This document shows, one piece after another, positions 42,307 to 50,861 of a stretch of 64,000 bases of DNA. The first letter of the stretch is position 1. Each line of letters begins with the position of its first letter. The position numbers and the translations under genes were made by a program. The notes below the pieces were generated by a model that made no database searches, had not been told where the DNA came from, and saw nothing but the letters and a program-made list of their open reading frames with translations. This DNA is from Anaerolineales bacterium (GTDB taxonomy: Bacteria; Chloroflexota; Anaerolineae; Anaerolineales; Villigracilaceae): assembly GCA_020634895.1 (NCBI GenBank), contig JACKAV010000004.1:124001-188000 (forward strand). The letters run 5' to 3'.

Positions 42307-43308
42307 TTGCGCATTTGGAAGTATCTTTTTCTGACGATGATGGGCTGGGCGTTGACCGCCTGCCTGTCATCGTCAGATTGTTTTCGTATGGATGTCTTTT
42401 GCGCCGCGCTGGTGACAGACACGCTCGGCACCGATGACCACGGCATCAATCAGGATGCATGGGCGGGATTGCAGGAAGCGCAAACCAGCGGCTTGGCAGA
42501 TCAGGTCGCTCATATTGACTCTGTCGATGCGCGCGATTATTCAAAGAACATCGCTTACTTCACGGAGCGGGGATACGACATCATCTTCACGTCGGGCGTT
42601 GCGCTCGATGACGTCACGCTTCAAAGCGCGGACCTGACGCCTGATTCTGTTTTCGTGGGTTTGAACCAAACCTTTGAAGAGTCCCGCTCAAATTTAATTT
42701 CCGTCACTTTCCCCGAAGACCAGATGGGATTCGCCGCTGGAACACTCGCCGCAAAACTGACGCGCACAAGGATCATCGCCGCCGTGTGCGAAACCTCCGG
42801 CATCGACGCGATGTGGCGCTATTGCGAAGGCTTCCGCGCGGGCGTGGCAAGTGTGGATACAACGATTGATGTGCTGGTCGTCTATCGCGATAACGGCGAC
42901 CGCGAAAAATTATTTGTCGATGAAGATTGGGGCTATGAGACGGGTTCCACTCTCATTCGGCGCGGCGCGGATGTGCTTTTTGCGGCGGGCGGCGTCACCG
43001 CACAGGGAGCGTTGAAGGCGGCAACGGAGTACGGAATCCACGCCATTGGGGCGGAACGCGATCAGGCGGCGGCATTGGGAGAATCAGGCTCCAGCGTGGT
43101 CACTTCCTTTTATGGGCAGACCCAACTCGAGGTCCAGGAGGTGATGCGGATGGTCAAAAACGGGCAATTTCCCGAAAATTTGGAGGGACAAGTCCAATAT
43201 GTGCCTCTGAATCCGGAATTTCCGCTTGGGTGGTCGGAAGAGTTGAATTCGCTTTTGGAGTCGCTTTTTGCGGGGAAAATTCGAACAAATGTGGAAAAAT
43301 CGCGTTAA
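42307..43308 (+). CDS. BMP-family substrate-binding lipoprotein, divergent copy
   Basis: A 333-aa lipoprotein (lipobox LTAC, Cys19) with a BMP-type periplasmic-binding fold: ALVTDTLGTDDHGINQDAWAGLQEA, YSKNIAYFTERGYDIIFTSG, EDQMGFAAGTLAA, and GADVLFAAGGVTAQGAL. It is a diverged paralogue of the next gene, lacking the long insert. It starts at TTG 42307; no in-frame ATG gives a full signal peptide. Fifteen nt separate it from the MFS gene, so it may be co-transcribed with that gene and act as a sensor or second receptor for the ABC transporter downstream. Confidence 0.82.
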   Translation: MRIWKYLFLTMMGWALTACLSSSDCFRMDVFCAALVTDTLGTDDHGINQDAWAGLQEAQTSGLADQVAHIDSVDARDYSKNIAYFTERGYDIIFTSGVALDDVTLQSADLTPDSVFVGLNQTFEESRSNLISVTFPEDQMGFAAGTLAAKLTRTRIIAAVCETSGIDAMWRYCEGFRAGVASVDTTIDVLVVYRDNGDREKLFVDEDWGYETGSTLIRRGADVLFAAGGVTAQGALKAATEYGIHAIGAERDQAAALGESGSSVVTSFYGQTQLEVQEVMRMVKNGQFPENLEGQVQYVPLNPEFPLGWSEELNSLLESLFAGKIRTNVEKSR

Positions 43309-43348
43309 CATTGCGCAGTCTTGCACAAAGGATGGTCTGGCTTTATAC

Positions 43349-43376
43349 TTGCCACGTCGTTTGGCTGTGCTACATT
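43349..43376 (+). promoter_or_regulatory. promoter of the BMP binding-protein gene
   Basis: TTGCCA (43349-43354) and TACATT (43371-43376) have 16-nt spacing, and a TGn extension precedes the -10 box. The start codon is 48 nt downstream. Confidence 0.5.
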
Positions 43377-43423
43377 AGCAAGCCTATATAACCCCAGTAT
43401 CTTCTATGAGGAGAAGAAATAAC

Positions 43424-44482
43424 ATGAAGAAGTTCTATTTCGTTATGGCTGCGTTGGTCGTTGCGTCGCTGGTCATTACCGCCTGTGGTGGCGGCGCCAG
43501 CAGCAATGCCTTCAAAGTCGGTCAGGTGACTGACCTCGGTGGTATTGATGACAAGTCCTTCAATGCCACTGCTTATGCAGGTGTTGAAAAGGCTGTTGCC
43601 GAACTCGGTGTGGAAGGCAAATATCTTGAATCCACCCAGCAGGCTGACTATGCCAAGAACATCCAGCAGTTCCTCGATGAGGACACCGACCTGATCATCA
43701 CCGTCGGCTTCCTCCTCGGCGTGGACACCGCCACCGCTGCGAAAGCCAATCCTGATACCATGTTCGCGATCGTGGACTATGCGTATCCCGATTGTTGGGA
43801 AGGCGCTGTTGAGGGCAAGGATTGTGGTTCCACCACTGAGATCTCCAACGTCCTCGGCTTGACCTTCTCGACCGATCAGGCTGGCTTCCTCGCTGGCTAC
43901 GCCGCTGCCGCCTCCACCCAGACCGGCAAGGTTGCCACCTTCGGTGGTATCAACCTCCCCACCGTGAATATTTTCATGAAGGGTTACGAAGCTGGCGTGA
44001 ACTACTACAATGCCCAGAAGGGCACCAATGTGGAAGTTCTTGGTTGGAGCACCGAAGCGGGCGATGGTTCCTTCACCGGTAACTTCGACTCCCTCGATGA
44101 CGGTCGTTCCTTCGCTGAATCCTTCGTTCAGGAAGGCGCTGACATCATCATGCCGGTCGCTGGACCTGTGGGTCTCGGCTCCGCTGCCTACTGCCAGGAA
44201 AGCGGCTCCTGCAAGATCATCGGTGTGGACACCGACTGGACCGTTTCCGCCTCTGAGTACTCCGACATCATCCTCACCAGCGTTCTCAAGAACATGAACG
44301 TTGCCGTGTACGATGCCATCAAGGCTGCCCAGAGCGGCGACTTCGCCGGCGGCGTGTATGTTGGTACCCTTGCCAACAACGGCGTGGGCATTGCCAATGT
44401 TGCCGGTGCTTCGGATGAACTCAAGTCCGAACTCGATGCCATCAAACAGGGCATCATCGACGGCACCATTTCCGCCCAATAG
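43424..44482 (+). CDS. BMP-family ABC transporter substrate-binding lipoprotein
   Basis: A 352-aa lipoprotein receptor: signal peptide with lipobox VITAC (Cys21), then VGQVTDLGGIDDKSFNATAYAGVEKA, the BMP/PnrA signature, then FSTDQAGFLAGYAAAAST and GADIIMPVAGPVGLGSA. BMP receptors usually bind nucleosides. The start is ATG 43424, with GAGGAG about 10 nt upstream; an ATG six codons before overlaps that site. A terminator follows, before the ATPase gene, which typically allows the receptor to be made in excess over the membrane subunits. Confidence 0.93.
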   Translation: MKKFYFVMAALVVASLVITACGGGASSNAFKVGQVTDLGGIDDKSFNATAYAGVEKAVAELGVEGKYLESTQQADYAKNIQQFLDEDTDLIITVGFLLGVDTATAAKANPDTMFAIVDYAYPDCWEGAVEGKDCGSTTEISNVLGLTFSTDQAGFLAGYAAAASTQTGKVATFGGINLPTVNIFMKGYEAGVNYYNAQKGTNVEVLGWSTEAGDGSFTGNFDSLDDGRSFAESFVQEGADIIMPVAGPVGLGSAAYCQESGSCKIIGVDTDWTVSASEYSDIILTSVLKNMNVAVYDAIKAAQSGDFAGGVYVGTLANNGVGIANVAGASDELKSELDAIKQGIIDGTISAQ

Positions 44483-44500
44483 TACTTACCCAATTGCACT

Positions 44501-44535
44501 AAAAAAGCCGGGGGAGGTTTCTCCTCCGGCTTTTT
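44501..44535 (+). terminator. attenuating terminator between receptor and ATPase genes
   Basis: AAAAAAGCCGGGGGAGG and CCTCCGGCTTTTT form a stem with one bulge and a T run. A new TATAAT lies at 44599-44604 for the ATPase gene. Confidence 0.8.
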
Positions 44536-44663
44536 CCTTCGGTACGATAGACCCTAAAGGTGTTTTCATTAAATCCCCCAATCCATCTGCACCTACCTTA
44601 TAATTGGATGGTGCAAAGAAGACCTTTAAGATTTATCGAATCCATGAACATGGAGGGCATGGT

Positions 44664-46196
44664 ATGACCAACGTTTTGGAACTGCGCGGCATTACCAAAC
44701 GTTTCCCCGGCGTTCTTGCCAACGACAAAATAGACATCACCCTGCGGGAGGGAAAGATCCTCGCATTGCTGGGGGAAAACGGCGCGGGGAAAAGCACGCT
44801 TATGAACATCCTGTACGGGTTGTACAAACCCGACGAAGGCAAGATCATTGTCCGCGGAAAAGAAGTGGAAATCCAGGGACCGAACGATGCCATTGCGCAA
44901 GGCATCGGCATGGTGCATCAGCATTTTATGCTTGTACCGGTGATGACCGTAACCGAGAACGTGATGCTCGGCATCGAACCCGTCAAGAACGGCGTCATTC
45001 TGGACAAGGAAAAGGTCGCCAAACGCATCCGCGAGATCTCGGATGAATATGGTTTGGAAGTGGACCCGACTGCTTACATCAAAGACCTGCCGGTCGGTAT
45101 TCAGCAGCGCGTGGAGATCATCAAAGTCCTTTACCGTCAGGCGGATATTCTCATCCTCGACGAACCCACAGCCGTATTGACCCCGCAGGAAGTGGAAGGT
45201 CTGTTCAAGATCATCGATACGCTCATCAAGGCGGGCAAATCCATCATCTTTATTACCCACAAACTAAAGGAAGTTCTGGCAGTTGCAGATGACATCACCG
45301 TGCTGCGTCTTGGCACCGTGGTTGGTTCCATCGACCCGAAGGAAGCGACTTCCGAGATCCTTGCCACGATGATGGTGGGACGCGATGTCAACCTTGTCGT
45401 GCAAAAACAGCCAGCCAAACCGGGTGAACCCGTCCTTGTGGTGGAGGACCTCTTCGTCCGCGACGAACGCCAGCACCTGACCGTTCAGGGCGTATCGTTC
45501 GATGTCCGCAAGGGCGAAGTGCTTGGCGTTGCCGGGGTGCAGGGCAACGGTCAGACCGAATTGGTGTACGCGCTTACCGGGCTTTTGCCTTTGGAAGCAG
45601 GCACCATCCGTCTGCTTGGCGAACCCATCCATCACACCACACCCCGCAACATCCTGGAAAGAGGCGTGGCTCACATCCCTGAAGACAGGCAGCGCCACGG
45701 GTTGATCCTCTCCTTCCCCATCCACGACAATATGATGTTGTGTACCTATTACAAACCGCCGTTCGCGCGCGGTATCTCGCTTCAGGAAAAAGCCATTTTC
45801 AGCAACGCCGAAGCGCTGGTAAAACAATACGATGTGCGCACACCCAGCATCTACGTCAACGCTGGAAATCTCTCGGGCGGCAATCAGCAAAAGGTGATCG
45901 TGGCGCGCGAATTCTCACGCCCCATCGAACTGCTTATCGCCTCGCAGCCGACCCGCGGGTTGGATGTCGGTTCCATCGAGTACATCCACAAACAGATCAT
46001 CAAAAAACGCGACGAGGGCTCCGGTGTTCTGCTGGTCTCCTCCGAACTGGACGAGATCCTCGCCCTTTCAGACCGCATCGCCGTCATGTACAAGGGACAG
46101 ATCATGGACATCGTCGACGCGGATAAAACGAGCAAGGAGCACCTCGGCTTGCTCATGGCGGGCGTTCATCCCTCCGAAGCATCGATCAAGAATTAG
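44664..46196 (+). CDS. BMP-type ABC transporter, duplicated ATP-binding subunit
   Basis: A 510-aa protein with two ABC domains. First: Walker A GENGAGKST (37-45), signature-like LPVGIQQRVEI, Walker B ILILDEPTAVLTP. Second: degenerate Walker A GVQGNGQTEL, intact signature NLSGGNQQK, and Walker B LLIASQPTRGLDVG. This asymmetry is normal for RbsA/NupO-type importers, where only one site hydrolyses ATP efficiently. The start is ATG 44664, with GGAGG upstream. The permease genes follow after 11 nt. Cytosolic face of a nucleoside importer. Confidence 0.95.
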   Translation: MTNVLELRGITKRFPGVLANDKIDITLREGKILALLGENGAGKSTLMNILYGLYKPDEGKIIVRGKEVEIQGPNDAIAQGIGMVHQHFMLVPVMTVTENVMLGIEPVKNGVILDKEKVAKRIREISDEYGLEVDPTAYIKDLPVGIQQRVEIIKVLYRQADILILDEPTAVLTPQEVEGLFKIIDTLIKAGKSIIFITHKLKEVLAVADDITVLRLGTVVGSIDPKEATSEILATMMVGRDVNLVVQKQPAKPGEPVLVVEDLFVRDERQHLTVQGVSFDVRKGEVLGVAGVQGNGQTELVYALTGLLPLEAGTIRLLGEPIHHTTPRNILERGVAHIPEDRQRHGLILSFPIHDNMMLCTYYKPPFARGISLQEKAIFSNAEALVKQYDVRTPSIYVNAGNLSGGNQQKVIVAREFSRPIELLIASQPTRGLDVGSIEYIHKQIIKKRDEGSGVLLVSSELDEILALSDRIAVMYKGQIMDIVDADKTSKEHLGLLMAGVHPSEASIKN

Positions 46197-46207
46197 GAGT
46201 TGTATCT

Positions 46208-47395
46208 GTGAGTAATACAACCACTCCCGCCCCAGAAACTGGGAAGAAAGAAAAGAAGAGCAGCTCCATCTGGCAGGAACTGCTGGTTCCCGTTCTCGCG
46301 GTCGTCACGGGTTTGATCCTCGGCGCGATCGTGATCGTCATGAGCGGAGAAAATCCGTTCCGCGCTTATGGCGCGCTTTTTGCCGGTTCCTTCGGCTCGC
46401 CCGTTGACTTCTTCGAAGGCATCCGCATCTACTTCACCACCGGTGAAACTGCGGCTTTGATCAAAGCCATCTATCCCTTCACGGAAAGTCTCGTGACCGC
46501 CACTCCCTACATCTTTGCTGGGCTGTCTGTGGCGATCGGCTTCCGCTGCGGTCTCTTCAATATCGGCGCAGAAGGACAATTCTTCATCGGCGCGCTGAGT
46601 TCGGCGTTCGTGGGCTACAGCATCAAGGGTCTGCCCATGATCATCCATCTTCCGCTTGCGATCTCCGCAGGGATTTTGGGCGGTGCCCTCTGGGGCATGA
46701 TCCCCGGCTATCTCAAGGCGCGTTTCGGCGCACACGAAGTGGTCAACACCATCATGATGAACTGGATCGCGTTCCGATTAAGCGACTGGCTCCTGAACGG
46801 ACCGATGAAGGCATCCGGTTTCCGCCCGGTGACACCGAACGTCGAAGCCTCGGCTGAACTTCCGCGCTTCTTCTCGGACCCGCTGCGGTTCAACCTCGGA
46901 TTCTTCCTCGCCCTTTTGGCAGCTTATCTCGTCTATTGGTTCCTCTTCAAGACTACGCTCGGTTTTGAGATCCGCTCTGTGGGCGCCAACCCCGATGCCG
47001 CAAAATATGCGGGCATGAACATCATCCGCAATTTTGTGCTGGTCATGTTCATTTCCGGCGGTCTGGCGGGCATGGCGGGAGCCTCCCAGGTTCTCGGCGT
47101 GGACCACTGGGTGGGTCAGGGATTCTCAGCCGGGTACGGGTTCGATGCGATTGCGCTCGCCCTGCTCGGTAAAAGTCATCCCGCAGGAGTCGTTCTGGCG
47201 GCGCTGCTGTTCGGCTTCCTCCGCAGCGGCGCAACGGACATGCAGTCGATGGCGAGAATCCCCGTGGACATTATCTCCATCGTTCAGGGCATGATCATCG
47301 TCTTCATTGCCGCACCGGATATTATCCGCTGGTTTTACCGCATTCGAACTGCCAAGAAGGAAGAAACAGTCCTTACCCGCGGGTGGGGCAGCTAA
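46208..47395 (+). CDS. BMP-type ABC transporter permease 1
   Basis: A 395-aa membrane protein of the branched-chain/ribose permease superfamily (BPD_transp_2), with about nine helices. IGFRCGLFNIGAEGQFFIGAL and GAHEVVNTIMMNWIAF are typical of NupP/YufP-like permeases. The cytosolic loop GANPDAAKYAGMNI is the coupling region for the ATPase. The start is GTG 46208, with GGAG 8 nt upstream. It lies in an operon with the ATPase and the second permease (9-nt gap). Confidence 0.93.
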   Translation: MSNTTTPAPETGKKEKKSSSIWQELLVPVLAVVTGLILGAIVIVMSGENPFRAYGALFAGSFGSPVDFFEGIRIYFTTGETAALIKAIYPFTESLVTATPYIFAGLSVAIGFRCGLFNIGAEGQFFIGALSSAFVGYSIKGLPMIIHLPLAISAGILGGALWGMIPGYLKARFGAHEVVNTIMMNWIAFRLSDWLLNGPMKASGFRPVTPNVEASAELPRFFSDPLRFNLGFFLALLAAYLVYWFLFKTTLGFEIRSVGANPDAAKYAGMNIIRNFVLVMFISGGLAGMAGASQVLGVDHWVGQGFSAGYGFDAIALALLGKSHPAGVVLAALLFGFLRSGATDMQSMARIPVDIISIVQGMIIVFIAAPDIIRWFYRIRTAKKEETVLTRGWGS

Positions 47396-47404
47396 GAGGT
47401 TTGC

Positions 47405-48667
47405 ATGACTAACGACAATATTCAGATCAATTCCGCAGCTGAAAAACGAAAGCGAATCTCGTACGGCATTGCGCTTCTGCTGGTCGGTTTCGTCATCTAT
47501 CTGCTTTTCGGTTTGAACACACAAGCCGGTTCACTGACAACCTTCGGTTTGAACCTTACCAGTTCACAGGCGATCAAGGTTCCAGACCTTATTGTTCCAG
47601 CACTGCCAGCGATCTACATGATGGCTGCCATTTCCGTGTTTGCCGGAGCCTACCAACTGGCGCGCGGCGTGCGTTCCACCGGATGGCTTATCAGCATTCT
47701 TGCATTCACATTCGTGGTCGCCTTCCTCATGTGGGCGGCGCAGGATAAATCCTTCAACCTGACAGGCATGTTGAGCAGTTCACTCGTCCGCGCCACACCG
47801 ATCGCTTTGGCGGCGTTGTGCGGCGTGATCAGCGAACGTTCGGCGGTCATCAACATCGGTATCGAAGGCATCATGCTGATGTCCGCACAGGCGGCTGTCA
47901 TTTCAGCCACGCTGACCCATAACCTGTATGTCGGTTTGATCGTCGCCATTATCGTCGGCGGATTGGTCGCAGCGTTCCATGCCTATCTTGTCATCCGCTT
48001 CAAGGTCGACCAGATCGTCAGCGGCGTTGCCATCAACATCGTTGGGACAGGCACTACTTCGTTCATCAGCTCACGCTTTATGCAGAGCGCCGGTGACACG
48101 CTGAACAACTCCGGCACATTCCCGATCATTTCCATTCCCATCCTTTCAAAAATCCCCGTGCTGGGACCCGTCTTCTTCGAGAACAACCTGATCGTGTACC
48201 TCACCATCATTCTGATCGTGGTCGTACATATCCTATTGTTCTACACCCCATGGGGGCTCCGCACCCGCGCTGTGGGCGAACATCCCAAAGCAGCAGACAC
48301 ATTGGGCGTGAACGTTTACTTCATGCGGTACGTCAACGTGATTCTTGGCGGTATGATCGCGGGTGTTGGCGGCGCCTACTTCACCATCGGTTCTGTGGGT
48401 CGTTTCGACGAGATCATGACCGCAGGCAAAGGCTTTATCGGTCTTGCCGCGATGATCTTCGGTAAATGGAATCCCATTGGCGCATACACATCGTCGCTCA
48501 TCTTCGGCTTTGCCGACTCGCTTCAGGTAAAACTGCAAATCCTGCGTGTGCCGATCCCCTCGGAATTCCTGCTCATGGCTCCCTACATCGTGACCATGAT
48601 CATCCTGACCGGTGTTGTGGGACGTGCCATTCCGCCCGCAGCGGATGGTCAGCCCTACGAGAAATAA
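47405..48667 (+). CDS. BMP-type ABC transporter permease 2
   Basis: A 420-aa permease, partner of permease 1 (NupQ/YufQ-like), with about ten helices. LCGVISERSAVINIGIEGIMLM and the C-terminal GEHPKAADTLGVNVYFMRYVNVILGG coupling loop are diagnostic. The N-terminus has an extra two-helix extension compared with shorter family members. It is the last gene of the transporter operon, followed by a perfect terminator. Confidence 0.93.
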   Translation: MTNDNIQINSAAEKRKRISYGIALLLVGFVIYLLFGLNTQAGSLTTFGLNLTSSQAIKVPDLIVPALPAIYMMAAISVFAGAYQLARGVRSTGWLISILAFTFVVAFLMWAAQDKSFNLTGMLSSSLVRATPIALAALCGVISERSAVINIGIEGIMLMSAQAAVISATLTHNLYVGLIVAIIVGGLVAAFHAYLVIRFKVDQIVSGVAINIVGTGTTSFISSRFMQSAGDTLNNSGTFPIISIPILSKIPVLGPVFFENNLIVYLTIILIVVVHILLFYTPWGLRTRAVGEHPKAADTLGVNVYFMRYVNVILGGMIAGVGGAYFTIGSVGRFDEIMTAGKGFIGLAAMIFGKWNPIGAYTSSLIFGFADSLQVKLQILRVPIPSEFLLMAPYIVTMIILTGVVGRAIPPAADGQPYEK

Positions 48668-48699
48668 ACGCCTCAGTTCGGACCTCGAACTTGATACAC

Positions 48700-48727
48700 A
48701 AAACAGGAGTTGTACAACTCCTGTTTT
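48700..48727 (+). terminator. terminator after the ABC operon
   Basis: AAAACAGGAGTTG and CAACTCCTGTTTT form a near-continuous palindrome centred on TA, with TTTTT following. Confidence 0.88.
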
Positions 48728-48802
48728 TGATTCAGCCAGTACACAGGGTGGATTCCCCGGAAAACATCTTGGAGTAAAATATTTTTATAAAGAGGAGACG
48801 CA

Positions 48803-49705
48803 ATGAGTAAACGAATCCGCCTATTCCATGTATTCATGATCTTCGCCATGTTCCTTGGCGCATGCAACCTACCCACGAATGACCCCGAGGCAGCCACTGC
48901 CACAGCCGCGGCGATGACCGTGATCGCCCAACTGAGCGAAACCCCAACACCCTCCGCCACCGCCACGCCATTGGCGACCCTGACCGAAATCGCCCTTCCC
49001 ACAAACACAAGCACACCCGTCGCCACGGCAACACCGACATGCCCGCAGGCGCAGTTCGTCACAGACGTTACCATTCCCGACGGGACCGTCATGACACCCG
49101 GACAGTCGTTCACAAAGAAGTGGCGCATCCGCAATACTGGGCAATGCGCCTGGAGCGGATACACCCTCGTCTTTGACAGCGGCGATTCCATGGGCGGACC
49201 CTCTTCCCAACCGATCGGAGCCGTCAATCCCGGTCAGGAAATAGACTTGGAAGTGAATCTCACCGCTCCCGGTTCTGCGGGCAGTTACAAAGGGTACTGG
49301 CGTATCGTTTCAAATACCAACGTGCTCGTCCCCATGATCAACGGATATCAGGGCAGAGCCTTCTACGTGGATATCAAAGTTCAGGCGCCCGCTACCGCAA
49401 CAAACACCAGCGCCCCCGCTTTTGCCGTCACCAGCGTGAATTTCACCAACACGGGCGGCTGTAATATCGGCTTCACCGCCACCGCCGACATCACTGTCAA
49501 CGGACCGGGAACTGTGACCCTGCACTGGATCCGCAGCGACGGAGCCACACCGCCCGTGCCGCCCGCGCTCAACTTCGCCGCCGCCGGCACCCAATCAGTC
49601 AGTATCTCGTGGACGACAACAGCACCCGGCACACATTGGTTCGATATTTACATCGATTCACCCAACAACCAGCAATTCGGGCGAGCGCAATTTACCTGTC
49701 CATAG
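48803..49705 (+). CDS. NBR1-type Ig-like domain lipoprotein 1
   Basis: A 300-aa lipoprotein: lipobox LGAC (Cys21), Pro/Thr/Ala linker (about 30-85), then an NBR1-type Ig-like domain (about 88-190: VTIPDGTVMTPGQSFTKKWRIRNTGQCAWSGYTLVF...GSAGSYKGYWRI) and a second beta domain (TSVNFTNTGGCNIGFTATADITVNG..., about 205-300) with two Cys. It faces the outside. Function unknown; such domains in eukaryotes bind cargo in autophagy, but in bacteria they are uncharacterised. TAAAAT at 48775-48780 and AGAGGAG give its own promoter and ribosome-binding site. Confidence 0.85.
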   Translation: MSKRIRLFHVFMIFAMFLGACNLPTNDPEAATATAAAMTVIAQLSETPTPSATATPLATLTEIALPTNTSTPVATATPTCPQAQFVTDVTIPDGTVMTPGQSFTKKWRIRNTGQCAWSGYTLVFDSGDSMGGPSSQPIGAVNPGQEIDLEVNLTAPGSAGSYKGYWRIVSNTNVLVPMINGYQGRAFYVDIKVQAPATATNTSAPAFAVTSVNFTNTGGCNIGFTATADITVNGPGTVTLHWIRSDGATPPVPPALNFAAAGTQSVSISWTTTAPGTHWFDIYIDSPNNQQFGRAQFTCP

Positions 49706-49728
49706 AACAGGAACCGCCATTAAAACCG

Positions 49729-49752
49729 CAACGCCCGTGAATACGGGCGTTG
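49729..49752 (+). terminator. hairpin between lipoproteins 1 and 2
   Basis: CAACGCCCGT and ACGGGCGTTG pair around GAAT. The T run is weak (TCATTT), so termination may be partial. A TATAAT at 49764-49769 follows for the next gene. Confidence 0.6.
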
Positions 49753-49795
49753 TCATTTAACAGTATAATTTTCCGCGAAATACGAAAGGAAGAAA

Positions 49796-50755
49796 ATGCT
49801 TAAAACAAAACTGTTTTACCTGTTTTCGCTGACCTTTATCGCTGCACTACTCGTCACAGCCTGCGGAGGAAGTGAAGACGCCCAGACGATCATCCAGACC
49901 TCTGTGGCAGAGACGGTCGCTGCACAGGCGCCCACAGACGCTCCCGCCACCGGGGAAACGCCCGCGGCGACCCTGATCCCCACGCAGACACCGTTCGCAT
50001 TACCGACCCTCGGATCCCCCATTCCGCTGGTTTCCCCCACCTCCGCGCCGATCACGGGCTCGAATGCAAACTGTGCAAGCGCCAGCCTGCAGAACGAATC
50101 CCTTGTGGACGGGACGATCTTTAAGCCCGGCGAAGAATTTACAAAAACCTGGTACATCACAAATACCAGCAACTGCGTATGGAGCACGAATTACAAGATC
50201 GTATTTTGGTCTGGCGATATTCTCGGCGGCGGATATGTCTACAACCTGCCGCAGGCAACCGGTCCCGGGCAGACCGTGCCCATTGCCCTCGTCCTCACAG
50301 CCCCCACAACGGACGGTCCCTACCGCTCCGAATGGAAACTGCAAACCCCGGATGGCATCAACTTTGGCGTGGGTGTTTACCAGGCGGCTTTCTACACGGA
50401 GATCGTAGTCGACTCGTCAACTACGCCAACATATGACATCACCAAGGCAACACTCGTGATCGACCGCGAGCCTGATTACGGCTGTGCGCCTGCGAACATG
50501 GTCTACACCGCGATCGTTACGATTACCACCAACGGACCTTTGGAATTCAAATACCAGATCCGGCAACAGGACGGAAACAACGCCTATAAGAAAACGGTCA
50601 AAATGACCGAAGCCGGAGAATACGTGGATTCGGAACACACATGGAAACTTGGTCGCGCCGCCTCACAGAACAGCAACCGCTGGATGCAGCTCGTGATCGT
50701 CGAACCCTTCTACAGGGAATACCCACAAGTAAGTTTCGACTTCTATTGTCCATAA
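49796..50755 (+). CDS. NBR1-type Ig-like domain lipoprotein 2
   Basis: A 319-aa lipoprotein (lipobox VTAC, Cys23), Pro/Thr linker with LIPTQTPFALPTLGSPIP, then an NBR1-type Ig domain (NESLVDGTIFKPGEEFTKTWYITNTSNCVWSTNYKIVF..., about 100-210) and a distinct C-terminal beta domain (about 215-319, TYDITKATLVIDREPDYGC...YQIRQQDGNN). Parallel to lipoprotein 1 in the first domain, unrelated by eye in the second. AAAGGAAG precedes the ATG. It has its own promoter and terminator. Confidence 0.85.
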   Translation: MLKTKLFYLFSLTFIAALLVTACGGSEDAQTIIQTSVAETVAAQAPTDAPATGETPAATLIPTQTPFALPTLGSPIPLVSPTSAPITGSNANCASASLQNESLVDGTIFKPGEEFTKTWYITNTSNCVWSTNYKIVFWSGDILGGGYVYNLPQATGPGQTVPIALVLTAPTTDGPYRSEWKLQTPDGINFGVGVYQAAFYTEIVVDSSTTPTYDITKATLVIDREPDYGCAPANMVYTAIVTITTNGPLEFKYQIRQQDGNNAYKKTVKMTEAGEYVDSEHTWKLGRAASQNSNRWMQLVIVEPFYREYPQVSFDFYCP

Positions 50756-50765
50756 ACAACATCAC

Positions 50766-50799
50766 AAAAAGGAGCCGGGACATCCCCGGCTTCTTTTTT
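50766..50799 (+). terminator. terminator after lipoprotein 2
   Basis: AAAAAGGAGCCGGG and CCCCGGCTTCTTTTTT pair around ACAT, with a T run. Confidence 0.88.
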
Positions 50800-50861
50800 A
50801 TTGGGAACCTGACAGGCTTTTGATTCGTCCTTAATGGTTGGAAGGAACAACTGGAGGAAGC

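Noticed and set aside
43370..44479. A 369-codon minus-strand frame opposite the BMP receptor.
   Set aside because: Low-complexity Gly/Val/His product with no signal peptide; the sense frame is a clear binding protein.
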